This document shows, in pieces, positions 55,796-64,000 of a DNA stretch of 64,000 bases (positions are counted from its first letter, which is position 1; the number at the start of each line of letters is the position of its first letter). The notes beneath the pieces were generated by a model that saw nothing but the letters and a program-made list of their open reading frames with translations, searched no databases and was not told the origin of the DNA. The position numbers were made by a program, and so were the translations under genes. Source of the DNA: Eucommia ulmoides (Eukaryota; Streptophyta; Magnoliopsida; Garryales; Eucommiaceae). The stretch covers positions 34,486,212 through 34,550,211 of the forward strand of contig CM028335.1 in the NCBI GenBank assembly GCA_016647705.1, read 5' to 3'.

Positions 55796-55946
55796 TAGAA
55801 GTTGATGGAATTATAACTATTGACCTATTTGAGGCAAACATTACATTAAGAGTAATTGGCAAAAAAAATAAAAAAAAAATAAAAAAAAAATAAAAAAATT
55901 GGAGGGCAAAGTTAAAGTGTACCAAAACTTTAGGGGTGAGAAAGTG

Positions 55947-55948
<2 letters not shown>

Positions 55949-56036
<88 letters not shown>
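55949..56036. repeat. Compound (AT)n(GT)n microsatellite
   Basis: Nineteen AT units (55949-55986) pass directly into twenty-five GT units (55987-56036). A preceding A-rich run (55860-55897) has AAAAAAAAATA units. Confidence 0.95.
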
Positions 56037-56037
<1 letters not shown>

Positions 56038-56500
56038 GTTATCCCGAACTTAATAAGTATTTGTTGCGTGCGGAATCTAATCTCATCTTTATCTTAGGAC
56101 ATGGTTAGGTGCATGGCTAACATAGCATCAACATGTTTGGCAAATGATCACTTCTTTAAGGTGGCAAATTACTTTAGTCGAATTTATCCGATTTCTAGAG
56201 TCAGGATGGATGGGGATTATCGTCGTGCAGTGTATTTCGCAACAACCAATCGTAACTGAAAACGTACATGACACACGAAGCTATGGGCAAAACCAAACCT
56301 CGGTTTATTGCGTTCAATAAAAGAAAGCACATACATCGAATCCCGCCACTGGTTGTTGGAATTGTCCTCACTCTTGAACCATGGTTAATGCCGACAAATT
56401 TGCACCAATAAGATTAACAGTTAAGAAGCCCCAACCCAACTACTAGGGCCTTCAACCTTTACAAATTTAAAAACTGTCCTGGAAGATTTAGGTTCCTACC
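56037..56500. other. Intergenic stretch, nothing recognised
   Basis: Moderate GC content, no gene-length frame, no repeat structure. It may include a diverged exon, but I cannot support one. Confidence 0.4.
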
Positions 56501-57576
56501 CCGTTTGGTAACTACTTCCATTCCATCTCATTCCATTCTCATTCCAGATTTTTATTGGGTATAGCGTTTGGTAACCACTTTCATTTTTTTTGTTTCCATT
56601 CTCATCCCATTCTAAAATGAAAATTGTGCCCATTTATTTTTAAGGCTTGAGAAACAAAAAAAAGTTATGCCCACTTATTCCCATTCCATTCCCAATTCCT
56701 AAAAAGGACACGTGCGGTATTTTTGCAATTGTTAGTGAGACCTCCTTTCAAACTTTTGGTAGCCTCCTTTTCTTTCTCTCATTTTTCTTTTTTTTTTTTT
56801 TTTTTTTTCTTCTTTTCTTCGTGTTCTTGCGTCTTGTTCGTTCCTCCTTCGTTCCATCTTCTCGGTTTCCATTTCGATTTCCTATTTCGATTTCGAAATC
56901 GAAATCGAAATCGAAATCGAAACCTTAAGATTCAATTTCAATGGTGATCTTCGTGCTATCTTCTTCGGTTTCGATTTCGAAATAGAAATGATTCTTCATC
57001 CATCAATCTTCTTTGTCTTCTTCGTCTTCATCCATCAATCTTCTTCTATCTTCTTCGTCTTCGTTCGTCCATGGCTGCTTTGTCTTCGTTTTTCAGCGTC
57101 TGCTTCGTCTGCCTCGCCTTCGATTTCGAAATCGAAATTGAAACAAAAATGATTTGTGGGTTTGGATTGAGATTTCGAAATTGTTGTAAAATCGAAACAG
57201 AAATACGAGGGTTTGGATTGGGATTTCGAAATCGTTTCGATTTGTGGGGTTCTATTTCGGGTTTCAGATTTCGAAGTCAAAATTGTTCTTGGTGTTCTTG
57301 AATAAAGATTTGGATTTGTGATTGTTGTTCTTGAATTTGTTCTTGGTGTTCTCAAATTTGTTCTTGGATTTGTTTTAGAATTTGTGGTTTATGGTTCGTT
57401 CTTGATTTCTAGGATAAAATCGTTACCAAAAACAATTATGTTCCTAGAACAAAAAAAAAATTGTCGTTACCAAACGCGATTCTGCTCCTAAGAAGGAAAC
57501 ATAATTCTCATCCCATCCCATCTCATTTCCATCCCACTGCATGGGATGGGAACGGAAATGGTTACCAAACGGGCCC
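56501..57576. mobile_element. Non-autonomous TIR element with nested subterminal inverted repeats
   Basis: The ends are inverted: CCGTTTGGTAACTACTTCC at 56501 and, read in reverse from 57574, CCGTTTGGTAACCATTTCC. A second inverted pair lies inside: GCGTTTGGTAACC near 56565 and its complement GTTACCAAACGC near 57464. The TCCCATTCC/GGGATGGGA pieces near the ends are also mirrored. No transposase is present. Target duplication and superfamily are unclear; hAT or Harbinger types both use GTTTGGTA-rich ends. Confidence 0.7.
56868..57270. repeat. CGAAAT / ATTTCGAAAT palindromic repeat inside the TIR element
   Basis: A CGAAAT run of five to six units at about 56890-56921 opens with TTTCGATTTCGAAATCG. 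Further ATTTCGAAAT or TTTCGAAATCG copies lie near 56970, 57122, 57172 and 57225. The core TTTCGAAA is self-complementary. Confidence 0.8.
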
Positions 57577-57690
57577 TAATTATCTATTGGAACTTTCCAA
57601 GATCAAGCACATCCAAACTGTTTCCACATGTCTTGCACGTAATGAGTATTCCATGCAGATGCTTCCGGCTTTTCCCTTGCGCATCAAAAC

Positions 57691-57733
<43 letters not shown>

Positions 57734-59034
57734 GTGCATCCAGGCAAATTTACGTACACCTTGACTAATTATATCTGTGTAATTTTAAGAACACACTCCT
57801 CCACATTGACTTAGTGCATTAAAGATTAAATTTAAGATTTAATCACTGCAGCGTTCTTCAGGTGATTGACAAAGAAGGATAGTATTTTCATGTAAGACCT
57901 AATTTTATACGTGCACAGTTTTAATTGCATTTTAAAACATTTATAAAATTAATAGGGTTTGTTGTGTCATTTAAATTTCACTCTAAAATTTTAATATTAA
58001 GAATTTCAGGGATTAATGTATAAATTTTAATTTGACTTTATAAATGTTGGGGACTAACTGTATTTTCATTTTTATCTTTTGGGGATTAATAGTATTTTTA
58101 ATTCCTAAAACCACCTTTACCGGTTGCTTACCTCCTGCATCCGGTTGCCCAAGTGAGTTCCCGCTTCATCTTCTCATCTTTTGAACTTGCCTTCGTACTC
58201 TTTCCCTCGCGGCATGGTTGGGTATGTCTCTCTCTTGCGGCGTGGTTGTGGCTTGTAGTCCCTGTCTCTCTCTCTTTCTCGTGGCGGATTTCAAGAACAT
58301 GCTTCTCCCTCGTGAAGAACATGAGGTTTATTTTTCTATTTCTCTCTCTCGCTCCGGCTTTGTCTATGGTTTGAAAATAGATGTCCTGCCCTACGTTGTT
58401 CTGATGTCCCAACTCGATTTGAAAGCACTATATTTGTCAAGTTTCAGTTTGAAAACCCTATATTTGTCAAGTTTTTTTTTTTTATTTTCACTTGAATAAT
58501 CGGTTTAATATCTATTTTTTTTTTTGGTTTTTTTAATTTATTTTTTGGGTAGTTTAAGGAATGGGAATCTCTGCACGGGGTTGTTTTCATTATTTGGATA
58601 CCAGACTATTGTTCGGTCCGGTATCTTGTGATACCATATGCAGAGCAAAAAGAGATTTGTGTTTTGCAGTTGTTGGAAGCCAAAGGTGAAATGATCAAAA
58701 GGTGATAGCCATGGGTTTAAATAGATGTGTTACGTTTTTCTATTTTTATAATGAATTCCGTTTAATTGTTATTCTGTTTTTAATTTTGAAATTGATTTCT
58801 AAACCAAGTTGGGACATTGATGATTGTTTCTTTCTTTCTCCCCCTTTCTTTTTACTGATTTCATAGATATTTATTGTTTAAATAGTGTAATACAATTTGT
58901 TTTTCATGGCATGTGGTTTTGAATATTTGCCTATTTAGGTTTCTTGTTTCATTCATTATTTTATGATATTTATGAAGTGAAATAGATTTAACTTGTTGAT
59001 AAAAAAAAATAAAAAAAATCATTAAAATAAGGAA
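57577..59034. other. Region upstream of the Ulp1-like gene; microsatellite at 57691-57731
   Basis: An (ATT)n tract of about 13 units at 57691-57731 is the only clear repeat. CT-rich segments (58220-58360: CTCTCTCTCTTTCTC) lie in the part that could be promoter or 5' leader of the gene at 59035. The GGGGACTAACTG/GGGGATTAATAG pieces near 58050-58090 are of a kind seen in plant transposon ends. No coding region is supported. Confidence 0.45.
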
Positions 59035-59260
59035 ATGGACAATAAGAAAATGAGGAAAAGAGGTTTGAAGTGCAAACATAATGCGTCAAATTTATCTGTG
59101 TAAGTATGTCTCTGGAAATTAATTGTTCCCTTTGTATTTAGTTTGTTTAGACATGTGTCTACTGCTTGTTGAGGTCCTGTTAATATTGTAGTACTGAGGT
59201 TGATTCCACTGTTGAGAAACGTGTATCGGAGGAGGAAGCAAAATTGTTAAAGGGTACAAG
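59035..59260 (+). pseudogene. First two exons of the Ulp1-like gene
   Basis: Exon 1 (59035-59099) starts ATGGACAATAAG and ends at a GTAAGT donor. Exon 2 (59192-59260) follows an ATTGTAG acceptor and ends at another GTAAGT. Joined, they stay in frame: MDNKKMRKRGLKCKHN, then SVTEVDSTVEKRVSEEEAK and LLKGT. The start is the first ATG of the open frame. A lysine/arginine-rich start could be a nuclear signal. A related third segment (about 59350-59450, DNCDVANHGDKKEEGNVS) has no clear acceptor. Confidence 0.5.
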
Positions 59261-59675
59261 GTAAGTATTTATCTTAAAACTAATCAATGTGTTTGTCTAC
59301 TATTTTGATGTGTCTACTTAGACTTGTTGAGATCTTTTTAATTTGGTAACACGGAGGACAATTGCGATGTCGCCAACCATGGTGACAAAAAGGAGGAAGG
59401 GAATGTATCCGGTGATTCACCAATGGTAAAAAAAGGTAAAGATTATAAGGTAGATTATTTATAGTTAGTTTAAGCAATTGTGTTATAGAATTGTATATGA
59501 TTTTTTTAATTTTTAATTTTTAATTTTTAATTTTTTAAGGTTACTTGTTTAATTAGGTTCATGAATTGTAATTGCATTGGAAGCATATTACAAGTTCTTT
59601 TGTGAATGTTACAGTTTCATCTTAGTTTACAAGTTTTGAGTTTACATCATATGTTTATTTGACTAATGTTTGAAT

Positions 59676-59889
59676 TTGTCACAAGTATTATGTCAATACA
59701 AATTTCATTTCTCATAGATTGAAGTGGTTTGAATAATTGGACATTTTTTTGTTTAATGTTATAAGGTTGGGATGAAAAGTTTAAGGTTAATAGTTACAAG
59801 TTCTAACATTAAACAAAAAAATGTCCAATTATTCAAACCACTTCAATCTATGAGAAATGAAATTTGTATTGACATAATACTTGTGACAA
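59676..59889. repeat. Perfect 86/86-nt inverted repeat, 42-nt loop, in an intron
   Basis: The left arm 59676-59761 (TTGTCACAAGTATTATGTCA onward) is exactly mirrored by the right arm 59804-59889 (ending TGACATAATACTTGTGACAA), with no mismatch that I can find. Transcribed with the gene, it would fold into one long RNA stem. It could be a very young foldback MITE or a new small-RNA hairpin. No target duplication is clear. Confidence 0.93.
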
Positions 59890-59962
59890 GTTCTAATGAA
59901 TTTACGTGTGATGATTAATAAATATATGATGTTTATAAAAATTGTATTGTTTGTCTTTGAAG

Positions 59963-60565
59963 GCCCTCATTGGTACGAGGATAGTTATGCATTCGATATT
60001 GAATGTAGTTGAGTCTCTTAATGAGCTGCAAAAAGCAATTGTTGTTAAGATGGGGTTTGGAGGGGTCCTTAGGATAAAGTTTAGGTAACTGCCTTTGACA
60101 TTTTTGGGGTGGTTAGTGGGAAGATTTGATCCAATTTCTTGCTCTCTAACAACACATGGCAAGAAATTGGAGATTACTTCGAAGGATGTGCACGACATCC
60201 TTGGTTAAGTTATGAGGGACTCCCTTTCAAGAAAGAGGGAGAGGTTGATGAGATTAAGGAATTGAAGAGTCTGTCAGGTTTGAGGGGTCAATCGGTACCA
60301 CTAAAGGACCTTAGGGTTGAACTATGTAAAATATATACGGATGGGGTAGAATTCCGTTTAAAGTTCCTATTGTGGTTGATTGGGATTTTCCTTTGTCCAA
60401 CTAGCAACACAAGGGTGGCTCTATCATATGCACACCCTGAACCCATTGAATAAAATCGCCAACAACAATTAGGTGACATTCGCCTTTTGTTTTCTATGTG
60501 ATGGTTTGAAGAAGAGGGCAAAAAGTGCGACGTCAGAGGCAACTGGATGCCTTCCGCTCTTGATA
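59963..60565 (+). pseudogene. N-terminal conserved domain of the Ulp1-like gene
   Basis: An open segment at 59963-60084 encodes VESLNELQKAIVVKMGFGG and LRIKF. It is followed by LPLTFLGWLVGRFDPISCSL and KKLEITSKDVHDILG, then in another frame EGEVDEIKELKSL and FRLKFLLWLIGIFLCPTSN. Together these resemble the plant-mobile-domain-like (DUF1985-type) region found ahead of Ulp1 peptidases in plants; the family name is my recall. It has stops at 60086 and 60206 and a TAG at 60470 in a position where a tryptophan would fit. Confidence 0.55.
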
Positions 60566-60639
60566 GTAAGCTATATTTTTCTAGTATTAATATATTATTT
60601 GTAGCTTATTCATGTTTCTTCCAATTAACTTGTTCTCTT

Positions 60640-60816
60640 GGACAATTTTTTTACTTTGAGAATTTTTCGCTTGCTGGGGATGTTCTTCATTCCCTAGATA
60701 ATATGACCTTAACCCGGATAATTGCTTGGGGTAAGGACGAGATAAAACAATGTATTGATCATCTAAAAGAATTAAGAGTGTTTGATAAGGATGAGGTACT
60801 TTTTTGTGACCTGTAA
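60640..60816 (+). pseudogene. Middle exon of the Ulp1-like gene
   Basis: The open frame FYFENFSLAGDVLHSLDNMT, then LTRIIAWGKDEIKQCIDH ends before a GTACTT donor near 60796. The YFE....... R..WG..EI pattern continues the N-terminal domain of the family. The acceptor is not evident. Confidence 0.4.
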
Positions 60817-60895
60817 ACAATTTTTCTACTTATTTGTTTTCTTTTTCATGTTTTGGACATTATTGTTTATATTAACATTTTATTATTTGCTTTAG

Positions 60896-61721
60896 ATTTT
60901 GTTTGTGTTGATTGTCGGTCCACAAAAGATGGAGGAAATTGCGGACAATCCGAAAAGAAAGGATAAGAGTAAAGAGGTTGGGAAATATGGTATTGATGAA
61001 AGCCAAAATATTTTGGATGTTCATGGGTTGGACATTAAGGAGGACATTAAGGAAGTGAGGGCTGAGTTAGGTGTAATCCAAAAAGATGTGACCGACCTTA
61101 AAACAACATTCGTTGTATCCACTTCACGAATCTTGCATGTGCTCCATACGTCACTGTTGCATGGGGAGCCGTCGGTTGCGTGAGATCCGTCCATACAACC
61201 ACAAATGCAGGACATGCCACTGTCTATAACTGTTCAGGTTGGGAAATATGACATGAAAGTTGACCGTCTTGAACTTGTTGGGGACGCGGGTTGCCCAAAG
61301 GTTGTGTTTTCAGTGGAGACCTTGAGCAATAATGTTGAATCAATGACGTGGTGCCCCTCCGCTGTGGTTGAAATCAACTTGAGCCGTGTGTTGGATGCAC
61401 TACTAGGGAATCTTGAGAAAGATCAGGAACAGGTACATGATTGGGAAGCGACTGCGGTGGAGCCGTTGACATCCCTGGATACCCTAGTTAGGGAGCAAGT
61501 GTGGGCAGTACTGGGCAATAAAAAAGAAGATATGGTATCGCCGAACATTAAAGACATGCCGAATACGGTACTGCCTTTAGAAAATCTAGATGCTGCATGT
61601 TCATTAGAGTTGGTCACTACACAGAGAAAGCGAAAGAAGCCTATAATTAGGCTGGAAAAAAACTATGATGATGTGCTGACAAATGATCTTACTGTGCGTA
61701 TGTCGACGAGGTCTTCGATGA
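60896..61721 (+). pseudogene. Central linker exon of the Ulp1-like gene
   Basis: Follows a TGCTTTAG acceptor. It encodes a charged, helical stretch (IKEDIKEVRAELGVIQKDVT) that looks like a short coiled coil, then a less conserved acidic linker (EINLSRVLDALLGNLEKDQE; TQRKRKKPIIRLEKNYDD). One in-frame TGA lies at 61181-61183, and the frame is open on both sides of it. The exon probably ends near 61721 (GTAATG). The hydrophobic tail of the long open frame to 61837 is intron read-through. Confidence 0.5.
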
Positions 61722-61837
61722 GTAATGCACTTTTATTATATTTTGTATTATTTTTTTTTTGTTCCATTATATCTATTCTTGCCCTCCTCGCCCAATGCAA
61801 CCTAAGTAAATTATTATGTTTTGTATTATTTATGTAG

Positions 61838-63306
61838 GCTGCTATTAGCAGCAAAATAAATTTATTGATGCAACTCAGTCCTAGGGAAGAAAGTGTGCAA
61901 AAGTTTATTTTGACCCTAAACTGAATTAACGGTATGCTACGCTATTAATATTTGAATGAGTTGTTAAATCATCATATATGTTGGTTTTTTGTAACTTTCA
62001 TTGGTGTTCCATCGTATATTACAGCGAAACGTTGGTTAATATTGTAACCATTGTTGCTACTCGGTCAGACCTTGTAACGCTGGCACCGAGAGCATGGATC
62101 GGTAGAGAGGTAAGTCTTTCATCATGGACCGTTGTCCTTAAAATTATGGCACCAGTGTAGTCAATATTGATTTGATTGATAATGTTGATCTAGGTGATTA
62201 ATTGCGTTGCTGCAAAGCTCACCTATGAGCAAAATGTTAGACACCATCCCTGTCTCAATTGGTCGTCTGGGTATTTTCCCACATATGTCGGGGTAAGCTT
62301 TATGAACATCACTCTTAGTTGGAGATTTTTGTCAAATGAGTCTGTTAGAAAATGAATGAATTTTTATGCGTTATAATTTTAATTTTTCGGGTAATGTTTG
62401 CGTTAGAGACAAAATTGCTACCACCGGGTAACCACAATATGAAGTCTCTAGTTACTGCTTGGATGGGAGAATATTGTTACACCGTTGATTTTGATGCTTG
62501 TCGTATAGTATGACACAATGAACCCCAGACGTATTTTTTTGGTGACCTGTTTCGTGACTTTAATTTAATGATGTCAATAACCACTGCTTGTTAGATATAT
62601 TTATCTATCAATATGGATCAAGAACATTGGTTTCTTGTGGTTGTGGATTTTATTGAAATGCAAGTCTTTGTTCTTGATTCTTCGATGTGCCGAAGAACAT
62701 CCAATGCCCACGAAAATAGGGCCAGATGCTTGGTAAGAAATTGACATGCTTTAAATTCGTGCTTTTAGTTTCAAAGCAGTATGTTGATGTTTGTCTCATC
62801 GTACATGTATGTAGGTGAAATATCTTCATGAGATATGTGTACAAAATTTCGGTATGAAGATGAAAAACGTCGACATGCAAAGTTTCTCAATTGAAGTCGC
62901 AAATTGGGCACCACAACAGCCAAACATGTAATCATTTAACAATTCATTGGAATGAACTAGTATTCATAAGTTTCATATATATATTTTTATATTCTTGTTT
63001 TTATTTCATACTTGTTTCAGATTTGATTGTAGAATGTACATAATCAAATTGATGCAAGCTGATAAACTGCATCCTCGAATGAATTTGAAGGTAGGCTTGC
63101 TGCATGGTCATTTTTGTTCTAACCTTGCTTGTCCTGGAATGAATACGTCACTAGATATGTTTTGAATTCATTTCCTGTTTCAGTTCGACTCCAATGTATC
63201 TAGGGTTCGACTTGCATTGGATTTGGTCATGTGCGACGAGAATTTAGTCAAGCATGAAGTAGTGCATAAAATGGATGAATCAACCAAACAAAGTGATCAA
63301 AGGTAA
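61838..63306 (+). CDS. Ulp1-like peptidase domain, C-terminal exons
   Basis: Exons as read: 61838 to about 61910; 62025-62109; 62194-62292; 62409-62732 (or 62409-62507 plus 62595-62732); 62815-62927; 63021-63090; 63184-63306 with TAA. From 62025 on, donors and acceptors keep phase: AWIGRE|VINCVAAK, RARCL|VKYLHEI, QQPN-I|FDCRMY, MNLK|FDSN. The His-Asp-Gln-Cys set of C48 peptidases is present; the residue after Asp-Cys is Arg where Gly is usual, which may alter activity. Two in-frame stops (62511 and 62592) fall inside one 87-nt GT-AG stretch (62508-62594) that can be spliced out without changing frame. It remains possible that the gene is simply dead. Confidence 0.6.
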
Positions 63307-63406
63307 TCCGGGATGAAGCGCCGCGAACCGTCGGCACTCTGAAAGGTTGAAGGACCCTACGGTGCCTCCACATTGAGTGAAGTTCAGTAGGGATTGTCGA
63401 GGCATT

Positions 63407-63661
63407 CTCGGGCAGAGCGGCCTTGCTTTTTACATCGGAAACACGTGTCTTTGCCCACTCTATTGGAAAATGAAAAAAATTCACACTTGACTGTCAATCA
63501 ATCTTGATCTAGAGAGTGTGGGATCCATGTTATCCTCAAAATGGAGCCCACAGTCTCGAGATCAAAACCGATCGGCGGTCGGGTGGGAAAATTTTTCGTT
63601 ATCCCATCGAGTGAGCAAAGACACTTGTTTCGGTGTGAAAAGCAAGACCACTGGGCCCGAG
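63407..63661. repeat. 255-nt imperfect palindrome just downstream of the Ulp1-like stop
   Basis: The arms 63407-63528 and 63541-63661 fold onto each other along their full length around a 12-nt loop (GTTATCCTCAAA). Matching blocks from outside in: CTCGGG/CCCGAG, GTGTCTTTG/CAAAGACAC, TTGATCT/AGATCAA, GTGGG/CCCAC, GGATCCAT/ATGGAGCC. Pairing is roughly three quarters or a little more by eye. It is GC-rich compared with its surroundings. Confidence 0.82.
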
Positions 63662-64000
63662 TCGCGTGTTTCCTGTATCGAAAGCAATGCCACTGAGTGG
63701 TGGTATTCATGAAAGTAAAAGGTGAATATTTTTTTGTGATCATTTCATATTCAGTGAATCTTTGTTTTTTGATTATTTTGTTAAATTGTATTAGTCGATT
63801 TATTTATTTATTTTGGTTTGGTTTGTTACTGTTAACTTGTGTAACTTTTTTTCTATCTTGTTTAATCTTGTTTGTCCATGCTGTTGTTCAAGTGTTTGCT
63901 GGTGTTGCTTGTTCTTTCTGCTTTTTACCAAAGCTTCTACTGCTGTTATGGTTGCTAGGGTTGGTTGTTTTTTTCCTCGGATCAATGCAACAGTTGTTTC
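63662..64000. other. Right edge of window, no gene recognised
   Basis: Composition becomes T-rich (63720-63990). A minus-strand open frame (63985-63800) is lysine/glutamine-rich and low in complexity; I do not support it as a gene. Confidence 0.45.

Larger units (their letters stand above)
59035..63306 (+). pseudogene. Ulp1-like (C48) cysteine peptidase gene, decayed N-terminal half
   Basis: A multi-exon gene with clear GT-AG introns. The C-terminal half encodes a SUMO-protease-like (Ulp1, C48) domain with visible catalytic residues: His in QEHWFLVVVDF, Asp in VFVLDSSM, Gln in PQQPN and Cys in NIFDCRMY. The N-terminal half has an RFDPISCSLTTHGKKLEITS-type segment, then DVHDILG, seen in plant proteins with Ulp1 tails. 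That half has in-frame stops (about 60086, 60206, 60470, 61181) and at least one frame change near 60205. Such genes occur both as host relics and as cargo of Mutator-like elements; I find no terminal repeats, so carriage is unproven. Ulp1 enzymes remove SUMO from target proteins. Whether a shorter transcript from the C-terminal half is used is open. Confidence 0.72.

Noticed and set aside
55899-56108. 69-residue frame with long I/Y and C/V runs
   Set aside because: Translation of the (AT)n(GT)n microsatellite.
56647-57355. Several overlapping frames rich in F, S, R and N on both strands
   Set aside because: They translate the poly-T run and CGAAAT repeats of a TIR element; no domain and no codon signature.
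61722-61837. Hydrophobic tail of the 210-residue frame, resembling a membrane segment
   Set aside because: It follows a probable GTAATG donor and precedes a TATGTAG acceptor; T-rich intron sequence naturally reads as F/L/I.
63498-63743. 81-residue minus-strand frame with CF.HRNK repeats
   Set aside because: It translates one arm of the 255-nt palindrome, whose repeated TTGCTTTTCACACC-type pieces create the apparent repeats.

Overview
This window looks like nuclear DNA from a flowering plant, probably not a grass; I cannot name the species. The evidence is the AT-rich background, the plant-specific LTR-retrotransposon lineages (Copia/SIRE-like, Gypsy/Athila-like and Gypsy/Tat, the last with its second RNase H), tRNA-type primer binding sites, plant-type MITEs, a LINE 3' end with poly-A and target duplication, and an intron-containing Ulp1-like (C48) peptidase gene relic. 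There is no bacterial-type gene, rRNA, tRNA or CRISPR array. About 50 kb of the 64 kb is layered retroelement fossil.

Layout. 1-4708: stacked LTRs of a Copia family with unusually long LTRs (called S-type here). 4709-5632: a reverse Tat LTR with leader. 5740-6310: a reverse Copia integrase scrap. 6456-20402: an S-type LTR split by an Athila-like solo LTR (target duplication AATAT), itself split by a reverse LTR-gag-LTR-gag-LTR array (8803-19352). 20403-21394: a Copia gag relic. 21395-40395: one S-type Copia element carrying two further Athila-like elements, 23417-28651 (inside its 5' LTR) and 28800-36086 (just after its primer binding site, perfect ATATG duplication). 41340-52765: a Copia gag/pol relic interrupted by a Tat element (41971 to about 49876), which carries an Athila-like solo LTR (GTCCA duplication), and by a Harbinger-type MITE (TAA duplication).

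52765-64000 is less dense: an inverted LTR scrap fused to the end of an HSP20-like coding region, a short LINE insertion, microsatellites, a terminal-inverted-repeat element, and a multi-exon Ulp1-like peptidase gene relic (59035-63306). That gene has a perfect 86/86-nt hairpin in an intron and a 255-nt imperfect palindrome just beyond its stop.

The most interesting pattern runs across the elements. S-type Copia, Tat and several Athila-like subfamilies each carry, mostly just upstream of the LTR TATA box, a cluster of their own short self-complementary motif (GGTCGACC, CACCGCCGCGGCGGTG, GCTGCAGC or CGCCTAGGCG). The sequences differ but the placement and symmetry agree. Variant copies are mostly what C-to-T decay at methylated CG/CHG sites would leave. 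This suggests convergent promoter-proximal arrays, possibly for dimeric DNA-binding proteins or for silencing.
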